Shown: positions 15,470 through 25,049 of the stretch, piece after piece
Position numbering within the stretch: position 1 is the first letter of the stretch
How the letters are laid out: every line of letters begins with the position of its first letter
Origin: an uncultured Paraglaciecola sp.
GTDB taxonomy: Bacteria; Pseudomonadota; Gammaproteobacteria; Enterobacterales; Alteromonadaceae
Direction of reading: 5' to 3'
Assembly: GCA_947498355.1 (NCBI GenBank)
Contig: CANMKA010000005.1
Coordinates: forward strand, 62,001 to 126,000
DNA length: 64,000 bases
The notes under the pieces: generated by a model
The model's input: the letters and a program-made list of their open reading frames with translations, nothing else
Database searches by the model: none
What the model was told of the DNA's origin: nothing
Position numbers and translations under genes: made by a program

Positions 15470-16927
15470 TTGCTACAGATGAATATGCAAAAGAAAAAAG
15501 TAGTTTTAGTAACGGGCAACTTTAACATATTGCACCCTGGGCATGTTCGTTTACTGCGCTTTGCTAAAGAATGCGGTGACAAACTTATCGTTGCGGTTAA
15601 TTCAGATGGACTTGCGCCTAATCAGGATTACCTTGAACAATCTCACAGGTTAGAAGTTGTGTCTTGTTTGGAGTACGTTGACCATGCTTTTGTTAACGAT
15701 AAGCCCATAGAACAACTTATCGACGAGATAAAGCCTTGGGCGATGGTCAAGGGCAAAGAATATGAGAATATGTTCAATCCCGAAAAAGCCCTCTTAGAGA
15801 AAATCGGCGGCAAATTAATTTTTAGTTCAGGTAACAGTCGTTACAGCTCATATTCCTATTTAAAAAATAACGATATTGGCGCTGATGTCTTGCCAAACAA
15901 ACTGAATGGCTACTTAGCAAGACATAATATTGAGCGTCAACGGATCCAAGATGTTATCGACAACTTTACTAGTAAAAAGCTTTTGGTAATTGGTGATTCT
16001 ATTGTTGATCAGTATGTGCAGTGCAATGCTGTAGGAATGTCTCAAGAAGATCCAACGATTGTGGTAACCCCTGATGAGTCTAAGCTATTTCTTGGCGGTG
16101 CGGCTATCGTTGCCGGTCACGCTAAGTCATTGGGGGCTTGTTCAGTTGAATACTTTTCGGTAGTTGGCCAAGACCAATATGTGAAATTTGTTCATCAAAA
16201 ACTATCTGAGTATCAAGTGATGCCGCACATATACGAAGATGATACTCGGCCAACCATTTTAAAAACTCGTTATCGTGTCGGCCAAAAGACGTTACTAAGA
16301 GTGAATGAAGTGCGTTCTCATGATATATCCCTGACTATCCAACAGTCTATTTTGGCTGATTTAAAAAAGGCCATAGATAAAGCTGACGTACTACTCTTTT
16401 CTGATTTCAACTACGGTATGTTGCCTCAGCCTATGGTTGAAGAGATTACGCGCTACGCTGAAGATAAACCAATTATCCTTGCCGCAGATAGCCAGACGTC
16501 ATCTCAAGTTGGAGATATATCTCGGTTCAATAATATGGATTTACTTACACCTACCGAGAGAGAAGTGCGTGTAGCGCTAAAAAATGACAAAGACGGTTTA
16601 GTGGTGTTAGCCCAAAAATTAACACAGGAAGCAAACTGTAAAAATTTATTTATTACTCTGGCTGATGAGGGGGTTTTGATTCATAAGCCAGATAAACAAG
16701 GAAGTTGGGATAACGATAGGGTTAAAGCGCTCGCCGCTAATCCTGTTGATCCTGCTGGTGCCGGTGACTGTTTGTTTGCTTCCACTGCGTTAGCAATAGC
16801 TTCTGGCGCAAATATATGGGAGGCGTCTTTTATCGGCTCTGTAGCAGCGGCATGTCAAGTGAGTAATGTGGGCAATCAGCCGATTGATTTGCAACGCTTT
16901 AAACAGGCCCTTAATCAATTTTGGTAA
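15470..16927 (+). CDS. nucleotidyltransferase-PfkB kinase fusion, HldE-like domains in reversed order
   Basis: A 485-residue bifunctional protein. Residues about 8-150 are a cytidylyltransferase-like domain (TGNFNILHPGH, with the HxGH motif at His22-His25). Residues about 165-485 are a ribokinase/PfkB-family sugar kinase (VIGDSIVDQY, FLGGAAIVAGHAKSLGA, and PAGAGD with catalytic Asp433). E. coli HldE, which phosphorylates heptose 7-phosphate and adenylylates heptose 1-phosphate, has the kinase first. The likely role is activation of a heptose or related sugar. The TTG at 15470 has AGGG 5 bases upstream; the ATG at 15479 is an alternative. The 3' end overlaps the convergent gene by 17 bases. 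Confidence 0.8.
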   Translation: MLQMNMQKKKVVLVTGNFNILHPGHVRLLRFAKECGDKLIVAVNSDGLAPNQDYLEQSHRLEVVSCLEYVDHAFVNDKPIEQLIDEIKPWAMVKGKEYENMFNPEKALLEKIGGKLIFSSGNSRYSSYSYLKNNDIGADVLPNKLNGYLARHNIERQRIQDVIDNFTSKKLLVIGDSIVDQYVQCNAVGMSQEDPTIVVTPDESKLFLGGAAIVAGHAKSLGACSVEYFSVVGQDQYVKFVHQKLSEYQVMPHIYEDDTRPTILKTRYRVGQKTLLRVNEVRSHDISLTIQQSILADLKKAIDKADVLLFSDFNYGMLPQPMVEEITRYAEDKPIILAADSQTSSQVGDISRFNNMDLLTPTEREVRVALKNDKDGLVVLAQKLTQEANCKNLFITLADEGVLIHKPDKQGSWDNDRVKALAANPVDPAGAGDCLFASTALAIASGANIWEASFIGSVAAACQVSNVGNQPIDLQRFKQALNQFW

Positions 16928-17615
16928 ACTCTTGGTGAGCCAGAAGGTAGCTTTCTGGTGTACCAATGTCTCTGTGATAGACGGTGTTTTGCCAAGTAAA
17001 CAGTTTATTATTAAACGCAGGGATCACCTCTGTGGTAATCTCTTTTGCGTCGTTTTTGTGTATCCAATCTACAATTGCCTCACTAAATAAATAAACCGCA
17101 CCATTTGCTAAGTTTCCAGGTGGGTTTTCTACTTTTTCATGCATTTGTATTAGCCTACCTAGTGTATCTAGCTCCACAATGCCGCAACTCTTTGGCACGT
17201 CTGTTTCAAACAGCAGCATAGTGCCTTCTGTGTTGGAAGGTCGGTGAGTATGAGCCTCAATGAATGTGTTTAAATTAAATTTTGATAAGTTGTCTGCATG
17301 GATTACTAAAACCTCGTTGCCAACTAAGCTTTGGTAATTTTTAGCGAGGGTACCTGCTGTACCCAAAAGCTTATTTTCATGCCAAATGGTGAGCTTGTCC
17401 GAGTCGCTCCAGTGGTCATGTAGGTGAGTAACTACTTGTTCTTTTAAATAGCTTACATTGATGAATATTTCATCTATGTGTGAGTTCTTGGTTAATAGCT
17501 CTAGCCAAAAGTCTATTAAGGGTTTCCCATTAATGGGGACTAGACATTTAGGTATTGTATTCGTTAGAGGCCTTAATCGCGAGCCTAGCCCAGCGGCAAG
17601 TAATACAGCTTTCAT
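16911..17615 (-). CDS. sugar-1-phosphate nucleotidyltransferase (HddC-like)
   Basis: A 234-residue NTP-transferase with the signature LAAGLGSRLRPLT and Lys23 (residues 6-23) and an HADN segment with the metal-binding Asp. The short length and absence of a left-handed beta-helix resemble HddC (D-glycero-D-manno-heptose 1-phosphate guanylyltransferase) and MurNAc-1-P uridylyltransferase-type enzymes. The ATG overlaps the upstream dehydrogenase stop by 4 bases, so the two are one operon. The NTP and sugar cannot be read with certainty; the heptose role is inferred from the GmhA-, HldE- and GmhB-like genes. Confidence 0.75.
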   Translation of the reverse strand: MKAVLLAAGLGSRLRPLTNTIPKCLVPINGKPLIDFWLELLTKNSHIDEIFINVSYLKEQVVTHLHDHWSDSDKLTIWHENKLLGTAGTLAKNYQSLVGNEVLVIHADNLSKFNLNTFIEAHTHRPSNTEGTMLLFETDVPKSCGIVELDTLGRLIQMHEKVENPPGNLANGAVYLFSEAIVDWIHKNDAKEITTEVIPAFNNKLFTWQNTVYHRDIGTPESYLLAHQEFTKID

Positions 17616-18652
17616 TGCTTGCCAACCTCTACAATTGCTCTAAGGACTTTCTGATTTTTTAAGTCAACTAGAGCATCGTTAAACTGATCAAATTGATATG
17701 GGTCAGACATAAACACGTCAATGTTTAACTTTGATTTGTTGTTAGAGGTAAAATCAACTATGTGCTCGGGATGAGAACACCCACCCCAACTTCCCGTGAT
17801 TTTTTTACCACAGATAAGCTCAAATGGATCTAATGCTATTTTTTGCCCAGCTGGAGGGTGAGACGCAAATATACATTCACCTGTTTGCTTATTGATGAGG
17901 GAAAATGCTACCTCGATTGTGTTACAGGTTCCTGCCGCTTCGACAACGTAATCTAGCATTGTTCTTTGTGTTATCTCTGCAATACAAGCCTGAGCATCTT
18001 GTTTAGTTGGGTTGATTGTATGAGTTGCTCCCATTTTTTTCGCTTGGCTAAGTTTGTTGTCGTTGCTGTCAATAGCTATGAGTATTTTGGGCGCAAAGCA
18101 ATTGGCGGCGATTAAGGCACTCATGCCTATGCCACCAAGACCCAAAACCGCCATAGAAGTGCCCGTGTTTGGTTTTACTTGATTGGTCACAATGCCCATT
18201 CCTGTAGGTAAGGCACAGCCCAAAAGAACGCCTTCTTTTAAATTTATATTGTGAGGTAGCACATAACAACGGTTTTCAGATACCACTGTATATTCACTAA
18301 AGGTTGTGACGGCTCCTGAGTTGATATTACCGATAGGTGATTTATATACACAGCCGCCTGCATCTATACCGTCACCTTTTAACCAGCCTAAAACTATTTG
18401 ATCGCCGGCTTTTATTTTGGAAACATTAGGCCCCGTATCTACAACTGTTCCAGTACCTTCATGACCTAACAGGTGTGGTAAATACTTGTCTTCACCTCTC
18501 TTCCCTTGTTGTTCCATTAACTGGCTGTGACACACCCCGGCATAATGAACTTTGACTAAAACTTGACCTGCTTTTAACTTAGGCACTTCAATATTTTCTA
18601 TGTATTGAAGAGGAGATTTAGTTTGAACGAGCACTGCGCCAGTAAACTTCAT
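17612..18652 (-). CDS. zinc-dependent medium-chain dehydrogenase/reductase
   Basis: A 346-residue MDR-family protein. The catalytic zinc ligands appear as Cys41 (AGVCHSQ), His64-Glu65 (LLGHEGTG) and Cys146 (LGCALPTGMG). The NAD(P) loop is GLGGIG (171-176). The four-Cys structural zinc lobe of class III alcohol dehydrogenases is not present; only one Cys (GGCVY) is in that region. It is co-transcribed with the HddC-like gene, so it may oxidise or reduce a sugar alcohol or keto-sugar precursor, but the substrate is not known. Confidence 0.8.
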   Translation of the reverse strand: MKFTGAVLVQTKSPLQYIENIEVPKLKAGQVLVKVHYAGVCHSQLMEQQGKRGEDKYLPHLLGHEGTGTVVDTGPNVSKIKAGDQIVLGWLKGDGIDAGGCVYKSPIGNINSGAVTTFSEYTVVSENRCYVLPHNINLKEGVLLGCALPTGMGIVTNQVKPNTGTSMAVLGLGGIGMSALIAANCFAPKILIAIDSNDNKLSQAKKMGATHTINPTKQDAQACIAEITQRTMLDYVVEAAGTCNTIEVAFSLINKQTGECIFASHPPAGQKIALDPFELICGKKITGSWGGCSHPEHIVDFTSNNKSKLNIDVFMSDPYQFDQFNDALVDLKNQKVLRAIVEVGKQ

Positions 18653-18752
18653 GAGTTGACCTAGTAATTTGAATTCATTAAGAATATCGGTATCTTTAAG
18701 TAATACTGAATGAAAATCAAAATGTTATTTATGTTTTTAAATTGTGGGGCTC

Positions 18753-19289
18753 ATGAACAAAGCTTTTTTCCTAGATAGAGACGGCGTGATTAATCACGAT
18801 CTTGGTTATGTCCATCAAATAGAGCAGTTTGAATTTATAGATGGTGTATTTGAGGCATGCAAAGTGATTAATGACAATGGTTATAAAATTGTCATTGTCA
18901 CTAATCAATCGGGCATAGGCAGAGGTTTGTATTCAGAAACATGTTTTTGGAAACTTACTAACTGGATGTTGGAACAGTTTCGAGAGAATGGAATTGAGAT
19001 TACAGATATACAGCATTGCCCACATCATCCAATTCATGGCGTTGAGGGTTATTTGCAAGACTGTCAATGCCGAAAGCCTAAGCCCGGTATGTTATTGGAC
19101 AGCGCAGCTAAGTGTAATTTGGATTTATCAAAATCCATTATGGTTGGAGACCGCGTATCCGACATTCAAGCAGGCAGGGCTGCAGGGATCAACAAATGCT
19201 TTATAATTGGCAAGCTTTTTATGCCATCAGAAATGAATTGTATCCAAAGAAAGAGCCTTCTCGAGGTTGTCATGGATTTTTTTAACTAA
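18753..19289 (+). CDS. GmhB-like HAD phosphatase (heptose 1,7-bisphosphate phosphatase family)
   Basis: A 178-residue HAD protein. FLDRDGVIN gives the nucleophile pair Asp8/Asp10, and CPHHP ... CQCRKP (Cys89, Cys104, Cys106) is the zinc-binding loop typical of GmhB; VGDRVSDIQAGRAAG is HAD motif III. It removes the 7-phosphate from heptose 1,7-bisphosphate in GmhB. A GTG at 18744 opens the frame; I prefer the ATG at 18753 because GGGG lies 4 bases upstream and the protein then begins as GmhB proteins do. It lies between the divergent dehydrogenase operon and the flagellin. Confidence 0.85.
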   Translation: MNKAFFLDRDGVINHDLGYVHQIEQFEFIDGVFEACKVINDNGYKIVIVTNQSGIGRGLYSETCFWKLTNWMLEQFRENGIEITDIQHCPHHPIHGVEGYLQDCQCRKPKPGMLLDSAAKCNLDLSKSIMVGDRVSDIQAGRAAGINKCFIIGKLFMPSEMNCIQRKSLLEVVMDFFN

Positions 19290-19423
19290 GTGTATTTAAC
19301 AAAAGTCTTAAATATACTTGCGTATTAAAAACCATTCTTTTTCATTAGGGCTGTTAATGCTGGTTCGCTTACTTTTTATACGTCTATCTGCTATTCTTGT
19401 CACAGGTAGATGAGGGCAAAATT

Positions 19424-20224
19424 ATGATAGGTATAAACAGTTCGTCTGGTACTTCGTTATTACAACAAGTTCAAAATAGACAAGACTCCATTTTAGAAAA
19501 ACTGTCTTCGGGACGTCGTATTAATAGTGCCGCTGATGGCGCTGCTGCGCAGCAAATTATCGAGCGTTTAACGTCTCAGGTTGATGGTAATCGCCAAGCC
19601 ATTTCGAATGCGTTTGATGGGATTTCATTGTCTCAGGTCGCAGAAGGTGGTTTGTCTGGCATAGGCGAGGATGTAAACCGTATTCGCGAGTTGTCGGTTC
19701 AGGCAGGAAATGGCCTATTGAGCGATGCTGACAGGCGTGCGATTCAGTCTGAAGTAAGTCAATTACAAGAAAACATCACACAAACTATTGAGCAGACTGA
19801 GTTTGGTGGTCAATCACTATTAGGTGGTGATGGCGAGATAAACTTTTTAGTAGGTGCGAATGCCGGTCAAAATATTGGTGTGCAGACGCAAGATGTGGCA
19901 GCAGGCTTAAGTGATATTCTCAATGTCGATGTCAGCTCTGCCCAAGGCGCGGCAGAGGCTTTAGAGGCGGCGGATAGTGCGGTGGAATTTGTAGGAAGTG
20001 CCCGTGCTGATTTAGGCGCAACCCAAAATCAGTTTGAAAGTGCCGCCAGAAATTTACAGCAAGCCGATGTCAATGTAGCAGCGGCAAGAAGTCGAATTCA
20101 GGACACTGATTTTGCCCAAGCCACCTCAGAAAACGCCGCAGCAGGAATATTGAGCCAAACTAGCATTGCGGTACAAGACATTTCAAATCAGCAAGCAAGC
20201 CAAGTGTTATCTTTGCTTAACTAG
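19424..20224 (+). CDS. flagellin, short and divergent
   Basis: A 266-residue flagellin-like protein. The D0/D1 N-terminal region is recognisable (KLSSGRRINSAADGAAAQQI, then DGISLSQVAEGGL) and the C-terminal one is clear (ARSRIQDTDFAQATSENAA ... QVLSLLN). The start MIGINSSS differs from the common MAxxVNTN opening, and the variable middle is very short. The ATG at 19424 has GAGGG 7 bases upstream; an earlier in-frame start at 19397 is less likely. No flaG, fliD or fliS follows before flrA. It could be a minor flagellin or the main filament protein; glycosylation by the nearby Maf is plausible. Confidence 0.85.
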   Translation: MIGINSSSGTSLLQQVQNRQDSILEKLSSGRRINSAADGAAAQQIIERLTSQVDGNRQAISNAFDGISLSQVAEGGLSGIGEDVNRIRELSVQAGNGLLSDADRRAIQSEVSQLQENITQTIEQTEFGGQSLLGGDGEINFLVGANAGQNIGVQTQDVAAGLSDILNVDVSSAQGAAEALEAADSAVEFVGSARADLGATQNQFESAARNLQQADVNVAAARSRIQDTDFAQATSENAAAGILSQTSIAVQDISNQQASQVLSLLN

Positions 20225-20250
20225 TAAATTTTTAATTTCGTAGTATTAAA

Positions 20251-20278
20251 GAAGAGTAGCTTAGCTGCTCTTTTTTTA
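20251..20278 (+). terminator. rho-independent terminator after flagellin
   Basis: AGAGTAGC at 20253-20260, loop TTA, GCTGCTCT at 20264-20271 (one G-U pair), then seven T. It lies 30 bases after the flagellin stop. Confidence 0.85.
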
Positions 20279-20591
20279 TGTCTGCCGTATTTGTAGATTA
20301 CACCAATCGGTATTATACATCCTTACCAGACATGCAAAATTCAGTATGCCACTTCTGCAGACCAGAACTATCGCTCTAAAATTTTGCTACGAATAGCAGG
20401 AAAATTGTTATTTGGAGTATTGAGTGCGCGCATGGGGTTGGCAGTGCTAATGGTTATATACTTTACTAACAAATCATATTGACTACTTTTAAGCAAAAAA
20501 TAGCGTTAAATTAAGTTGCTATCCAGAGCTGATTGATTAAAATCGTAGTGATAACAACAAATTATAATACACAGACCAAATTGGAGAGAGC
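20279..20591. other. non-coding gap between flagellin and flrA
   Basis: About 310 bases without a supportable gene. It has the phrase ATTACACCAATCGGTATTA, reminiscent of dispersed repeats in marine Alteromonadales, and no recognisable trace of flaG, fliD or fliS. GGAGAG at 20583-20588 is the flrA ribosome binding site. Confidence 0.4.
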
Positions 20592-22022
20592 ATGAGTAAC
20601 ATTTTGATTATTAGTTCTGATGAAACTAGAGCCAATAATCTCATTACTATTCTGTCTTTTCTTGGTGATGTCAGTTCAAGCATTTCCTTTTCATCAGCAG
20701 TCAAGTTTTTGCAAGATAATCCGGTATTTTGTTCTGTGTTGGTTGACGCCTCAAATTGTCAACTGGCGGTAGATTTGTGTGAAAAATTTCCTCATCAGCC
20801 TTTTGTTTTGGTTGGCAATTTAGATAATTTTCAGCCCAAAGGAAACATCGTTGGAGTGGTAGACGAACCTGTCACTTACCCCATTTTGACTCAAATGTTA
20901 CATCGCTGCCAAGAATACAAAAACAGGCAGCCCAACAGTAAAACCAGTGCCAATAATAAAACCCGTTTATTTCGTAGCCTTGTAGGCAAAAGCCAAGAAA
21001 TCCAATCGGTAAGACATTTAATCGAACAGGTGGCGCCAACCGAAGCTAACGTATTAATTTTAGGTGAATCAGGTACTGGTAAAGAGGTGGTTGCACGTAA
21101 TGTTCACTTTTTATCAGACCGCACCGACAATATTTTTGTACCGGTAAACTGTGGCGCTATTCCTGGTGAGCTTTTAGAAAGTGAGTTATTCGGTCACGAA
21201 AAAGGTGCATTTACTGGGGCTGTTGGAGTTCGAAAAGGCCGATTTGAACTGGCTGAGGGCGGCACCTTATTTTTAGATGAAATAGGCGACATGCCACTGC
21301 AAATGCAAGTTAAGCTTTTACGTGTGCTTCAAGAGCGAACATTCGAAAGAGTAGGCGGAACTAAGCCAATTAAGTGTGATGTTAGAGTGATTGCCGCTAC
21401 TCACAGAAATCTCGAAAATATGATTGAAGAGGGTACGTTCAGAGAGGATTTGTACTATCGCCTCAATGTCTTTCCAATAGAGAGCCCTGCGCTACGTGAA
21501 CGTAAAGAAGATATTCCGTTATTGTTGCAAGAGTTGGTGTCTCGTCTTGAAAGCGACAATGCGCAGATCAGGTTTACTGAGAATGCTTTAAATTCTCTTA
21601 TGGAGCATAAATGGCCCGGTAATGTTAGAGAGCTGTCTAACTTAGTCGAGCGTTTGATGATCTTATATCCAGAGCGTTTGGTCGATTTGTCTGATTTACC
21701 GCAAAAATACCGCCATATTGAAGCCGAAAGTTACGAACCCGATTACCCAGAAGAACTATTAGAGCGTGAAGCCATAAATGCCATGTTTGGCGATAACGGC
21801 GCTGAAGATGAGGCTGAAATTATCCCTGCTAGTTCAGCAGAACTTCCCTCTGATGGGCTTAATTTAAAAGAGTATATCTCTGAAATGGAAGTGACCTTAA
21901 TCCGTCAGGCATTAGAACAACACCATTGGATTGTTGCCCGAGCAGCAGATGCTCTGGGAATGCGCCGTACTACCTTAGTTGAAAAAATGCGCAAATATCA
22001 TATTTGTAAAGAAAGCGCTTAG
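20592..22022 (+). CDS. flrA: FlrA/FleQ, sigma-54-dependent master flagellar regulator
   Basis: A 476-residue enhancer-binding protein. Residues 1-120 form a receiver-like FleQ domain without a clear phospho-acceptor Asp. The AAA+ domain has Walker A GESGTGKE (from 158) and the sigma-54 contact loop GAFTGA (from 205), and a Fis-type HTH ends the protein ([19 protein letters not shown]). In Vibrio and Pseudomonas it starts the flagellar cascade by turning on flrBC and the fliE operons. The sigma-54 site before flrB in this window fits that. Confidence 0.95.
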   Translation: MSNILIISSDETRANNLITILSFLGDVSSSISFSSAVKFLQDNPVFCSVLVDASNCQLAVDLCEKFPHQPFVLVGNLDNFQPKGNIVGVVDEPVTYPILTQMLHRCQEYKNRQPNSKTSANNKTRLFRSLVGKSQEIQSVRHLIEQVAPTEANVLILGESGTGKEVVARNVHFLSDRTDNIFVPVNCGAIPGELLESELFGHEKGAFTGAVGVRKGRFELAEGGTLFLDEIGDMPLQMQVKLLRVLQERTFERVGGTKPIKCDVRVIAATHRNLENMIEEGTFREDLYYRLNVFPIESPALRERKEDIPLLLQELVSRLESDNAQIRFTENALNSLMEHKWPGNVRELSNLVERLMILYPERLVDLSDLPQKYRHIEAESYEPDYPEELLEREAINAMFGDNGAEDEAEIIPASSAELPSDGLNLKEYISEMEVTLIRQALEQHHWIVARAADALGMRRTTLVEKMRKYHICKESA

Positions 22023-22248
22023 TTTACAGGCGTTAGGTGACATCGGTCTGAATCGCTGGTGGCCGTTACACACAATCGCTATTATTCATTTGTGTGTCTT
22101 TTCTGTGTTTTGGTCTTGCCCTTAGTTTTTTAAATTCTGTTCATGTATCCACTTTTCCTGCTGCACGTTTAATCAAAGCGTCATTTGATTGACGACGCCT
22201 TAATGCCTTTTTATTCTTTAATTGTCTGAAAATAAAGGGTTTTTATCT

Positions 22249-22264
22249 TGGCATAAGATGTGCT
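22249..22264 (+). promoter_or_regulatory. sigma-54 promoter upstream of flrB
   Basis: TGGCAT, 5 bases, GTGCT: GG at 22250-22251 and GC at 22262-22263 are separated by the required 10 bases. It is placed about 60-75 bases before the flrB start, in the only sizeable gap between flrA and flrB. Confidence 0.7.
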
Positions 22265-22325
22265 TTATCACTCATGTAATTATTCTGTCTAAGTTTTGAC
22301 ACGAGGAATATATGGGGAACATCCA

Positions 22326-23501
22326 ATGCTAGTTGAACCACAAATGCGTCACTCGGAAATGACACCTGAATCGTTTATTCACCTTGATACGACCGCTGGG
22401 CCATCTTGTCATCACGGTCACGCTAATGTGGATCCCCACGAATTAGAATCACTCAGGGCGCAAGCCCATCGCCTTGAACATTTGTTACAAGTGATGCCTG
22501 CTGGCGTTGTGGTAGTTGATGGAAAAGGGCTGGTTAAACAATCAAACGAACTGGCCCGCTCGTTACTTGGTGAGCCTTTAGATGGGATACAGTGGCGCAC
22601 TGTTATTTTGCGCTCTTTCAAGCCCCAAGCTGACGATGGCCATGAGGTGTCTTTACATGATGGTCGTAAAGTTAAATTGTCTATTACGCCTTTGGTTAAT
22701 GAACCTGGCCAGCTAATTGTGTTAACCGACCTAACCGAAACCCGTCAATTACAGCAGCGTATTAGTCATCTACAAAAATTGTCTTCCCTAGGTAAAATGG
22801 TGGCATCTCTTGCTCATCAAATTCGCACGCCTCTTTCTGCTGCGCTTTTATATGCTTCGAACTTATCCAATAACACCCTAGCCAGTGCCGCACGCGAAAA
22901 ATTTAGTCATAAATTACTGTCTCGATTACATGACTTGGAGAGTCAGGTAAACGATATGCTGTTGTTTGCAAAAAGTGGCAAGCAACAAGTCGTTGAAAAG
23001 CTGTCTTTGCAAAGTTTAATGAATGAAGTGCAGTTGGGCTCGGATGCAATGTTAGAAGGTCGCCAAGCTAAGCTCGACTTGCAACTACCCGATCCCGACG
23101 TGTTGGTATTGGGTAATAAGGTCGCCCTTGCGAGTGCGTTACAAAACTTGATCCACAATGCGTTAGACGTTACCCAAGATTGTCCGCATATTAGGTTGTC
23201 GGCAAAATTAGACGAACAAGATCCTCAGCTCGTTAAACTCTCGGTTGCTGATAATGGGCCGGGTTTATCTGAGCAAGGACTTCAGCAAGTTTTCGAACCT
23301 TTTTATACCACTAAAAGTCAAGGTACAGGCTTGGGCCTTGCAGTGGTAAAAAGCGTCGCACAATCACACAAAGGGCGAGTCAGTGTTAAAAACCTAAGTT
23401 CTGGCGGTGCGTGTTTTACCATTCATCTTCCGGTTGCCGCTATTGCAGCCCCAGTAACACAATCATCATCAGATGTTTTTGCCCATGAGGCGAGGAGCTA
23501 A
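22326..23501 (+). CDS. flrB: FlrB/FleS, sensor histidine kinase of flagellar class III control
   Basis: About 391 residues, soluble. A PAS domain (LLQVMPAGVVVVDGKGLV) is followed by HisKA with the phospho-acceptor His in LAHQIRTPLSAALLY, then HATPase_c (N box LIHNALDV, G boxes VADNGPGLS and GTGLGLAVVKS). No membrane segment is seen. It phosphorylates FlrC, encoded 3 bases downstream. A TTG at 22296 opens the frame earlier; the ATG at 22326 with GGGGAA upstream seems more likely. Confidence 0.9.
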   Translation: MLVEPQMRHSEMTPESFIHLDTTAGPSCHHGHANVDPHELESLRAQAHRLEHLLQVMPAGVVVVDGKGLVKQSNELARSLLGEPLDGIQWRTVILRSFKPQADDGHEVSLHDGRKVKLSITPLVNEPGQLIVLTDLTETRQLQQRISHLQKLSSLGKMVASLAHQIRTPLSAALLYASNLSNNTLASAAREKFSHKLLSRLHDLESQVNDMLLFAKSGKQQVVEKLSLQSLMNEVQLGSDAMLEGRQAKLDLQLPDPDVLVLGNKVALASALQNLIHNALDVTQDCPHIRLSAKLDEQDPQLVKLSVADNGPGLSEQGLQQVFEPFYTTKSQGTGLGLAVVKSVAQSHKGRVSVKNLSSGGACFTIHLPVAAIAAPVTQSSSDVFAHEARS

Positions 23502-23504
23502 GTT

Positions 23505-24845
23505 ATGACTCAAGCTAAAATTCTAATCGTTGAAGACGACGCAGGTTTGCGCGAGGCGCTAGTCGACACCTTGTTACTAGGCGATTACCAAGTTATCGAG
23601 GCAGACAGCGGTGAGCAGGCTTTAATCAAATTAGCCGAGCAAACCATTGATTTGGTGGTAAGTGACATACAAATGGGGGGCATGAGCGGCTTATCGCTGC
23701 TTAAAAATATTAAAAATAAATACCCCAAGTTACCCATTTTACTCATGACAGCGTACGCCACCATTGATGATGCGGTACAAGCGATGCGCGATGGCGCAAC
23801 AGATTATTTGTCTAAGCCTTTTGCTCCCGAGGTACTGCTCAATTTAGTTAGCCGGTATGCACCTGCGCAAAAAATTGAATCACGCACACCTATTGTTGAA
23901 GATCCATCGAGTATCAAGCTTTTAGAGCTAGCTCGGAAAGTCGCCCGCTCAGATGCCTCGGTTATGGTGCTAGGGCCAAGTGGTTCTGGTAAAGAGGTGT
24001 TAGCGCGATACATACATGATCAATCTCAACGCAGCGACCAAGCTTTTGTTGCAATAAACTGTGCTGCTATTCCAGAAAACATGCTCGAAGCTACCTTGTT
24101 TGGATACGAGAAAGGGGCCTTTACCGGAGCTCATCAAGCTTGCCCAGGTAAGTTCGAACAAGCCCAAGGCGGGACTATTTTACTTGATGAGATCAGCGAA
24201 ATGGATTTGGCTTTACAAGCTAAGCTATTAAGAGTCTTGCAAGAGAAAGAAGTCGAACGACTTGGAGGACGTAAAACTATTGCTCTCGATGTGAGAGTGG
24301 TTGCCACCAGTAACCGCAATATTAAGCAAACCGTTGATGCCGGCGAATTCCGTGAAGATTTGTATTATCGGTTAAACGTGTTTCCATTAACTTGGCTACC
24401 TTTAGACAAGCGAGGCGGCGATATCATCCCCTTAGCAGAGCACTTAATTGAGCGCCATTGTCAAAAATATGGTGATCCGATTCCAGCATTGTCTGCATCG
24501 GGCCGCAGCAAATTATTGCAACATAACTGGCCGGGTAATGTGCGCGAGTTAGAAAATGTAGTGCAGCGTGCGTTGATATTATGCGACGGACAGCATATTG
24601 ACGGCGGGGATTTGATGATAGAACAAGATATCGCTAGCCCGTCGAGTGAACCAGCGATTATCGAAGAAGACAATAGCAAGCTAGGCTCTGAGCTGAGACA
24701 GCAAGAGCATCAAATTATTTTAGACACCTTACAAAGCTGTAAGGGACGCAGAAAAGACGTTGCTGAGCGATTGGGAATAAGTCCTCGCACGTTACGTTAC
24801 AAGCTCGCAAAAATGCGCGAAGTAGGAATTGAACTGCCTGCTTAG
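23505..24845 (+). CDS. flrC: FlrC/FleR, sigma-54-dependent response regulator
   Basis: A 446-residue NtrC-type regulator: receiver with Asp54 (VVSDIQMGG), AAA+ domain with GPSGSGKE and GAFTGA, and a Fis-type HTH (RKDVAERLGISPRTLRYKLAKM). It is partner of FlrB and activates hook, basal-body and flagellin class III genes in Vibrio. A strong terminator follows. Confidence 0.95.
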   Translation: MTQAKILIVEDDAGLREALVDTLLLGDYQVIEADSGEQALIKLAEQTIDLVVSDIQMGGMSGLSLLKNIKNKYPKLPILLMTAYATIDDAVQAMRDGATDYLSKPFAPEVLLNLVSRYAPAQKIESRTPIVEDPSSIKLLELARKVARSDASVMVLGPSGSGKEVLARYIHDQSQRSDQAFVAINCAAIPENMLEATLFGYEKGAFTGAHQACPGKFEQAQGGTILLDEISEMDLALQAKLLRVLQEKEVERLGGRKTIALDVRVVATSNRNIKQTVDAGEFREDLYYRLNVFPLTWLPLDKRGGDIIPLAEHLIERHCQKYGDPIPALSASGRSKLLQHNWPGNVRELENVVQRALILCDGQHIDGGDLMIEQDIASPSSEPAIIEEDNSKLGSELRQQEHQIILDTLQSCKGRRKDVAERLGISPRTLRYKLAKMREVGIELPA

Positions 24846-24916
24846 TGTAGTGTGTAGTCAATGCACGTTAATATAGGCTCTACACCTTTTACTTAATTAC
24901 ACCTTACTCTTTAAAA

Positions 24917-24944
24917 AACGCCGCTATTAAACGCGGCGTTTTTG
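24917..24944 (+). terminator. rho-independent terminator after flrC
   Basis: AACGCCGC at 24917-24924, an 8-base loop, and GCGGCGTT at 24933-24940, followed by TTT. It closes the flrBC transcript before the fliE promoter. Confidence 0.9.
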
Positions 24945-25049
24945 TTTTTACGCTTACGTTGTCAAATAAATGACAGCCTAGTTCTCACGTAAATATCACT
25001 AAGTGTTTGAAATTAAATAACAAAAAAATATTTTTTTGTTCACCTAAAG

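Noticed and set aside
18684..18691. Sigma-28 -10-like ACCGATAT on the minus strand before the dehydrogenase
   Set aside because: Two mismatches to the -10 consensus and no -35 at the right distance.
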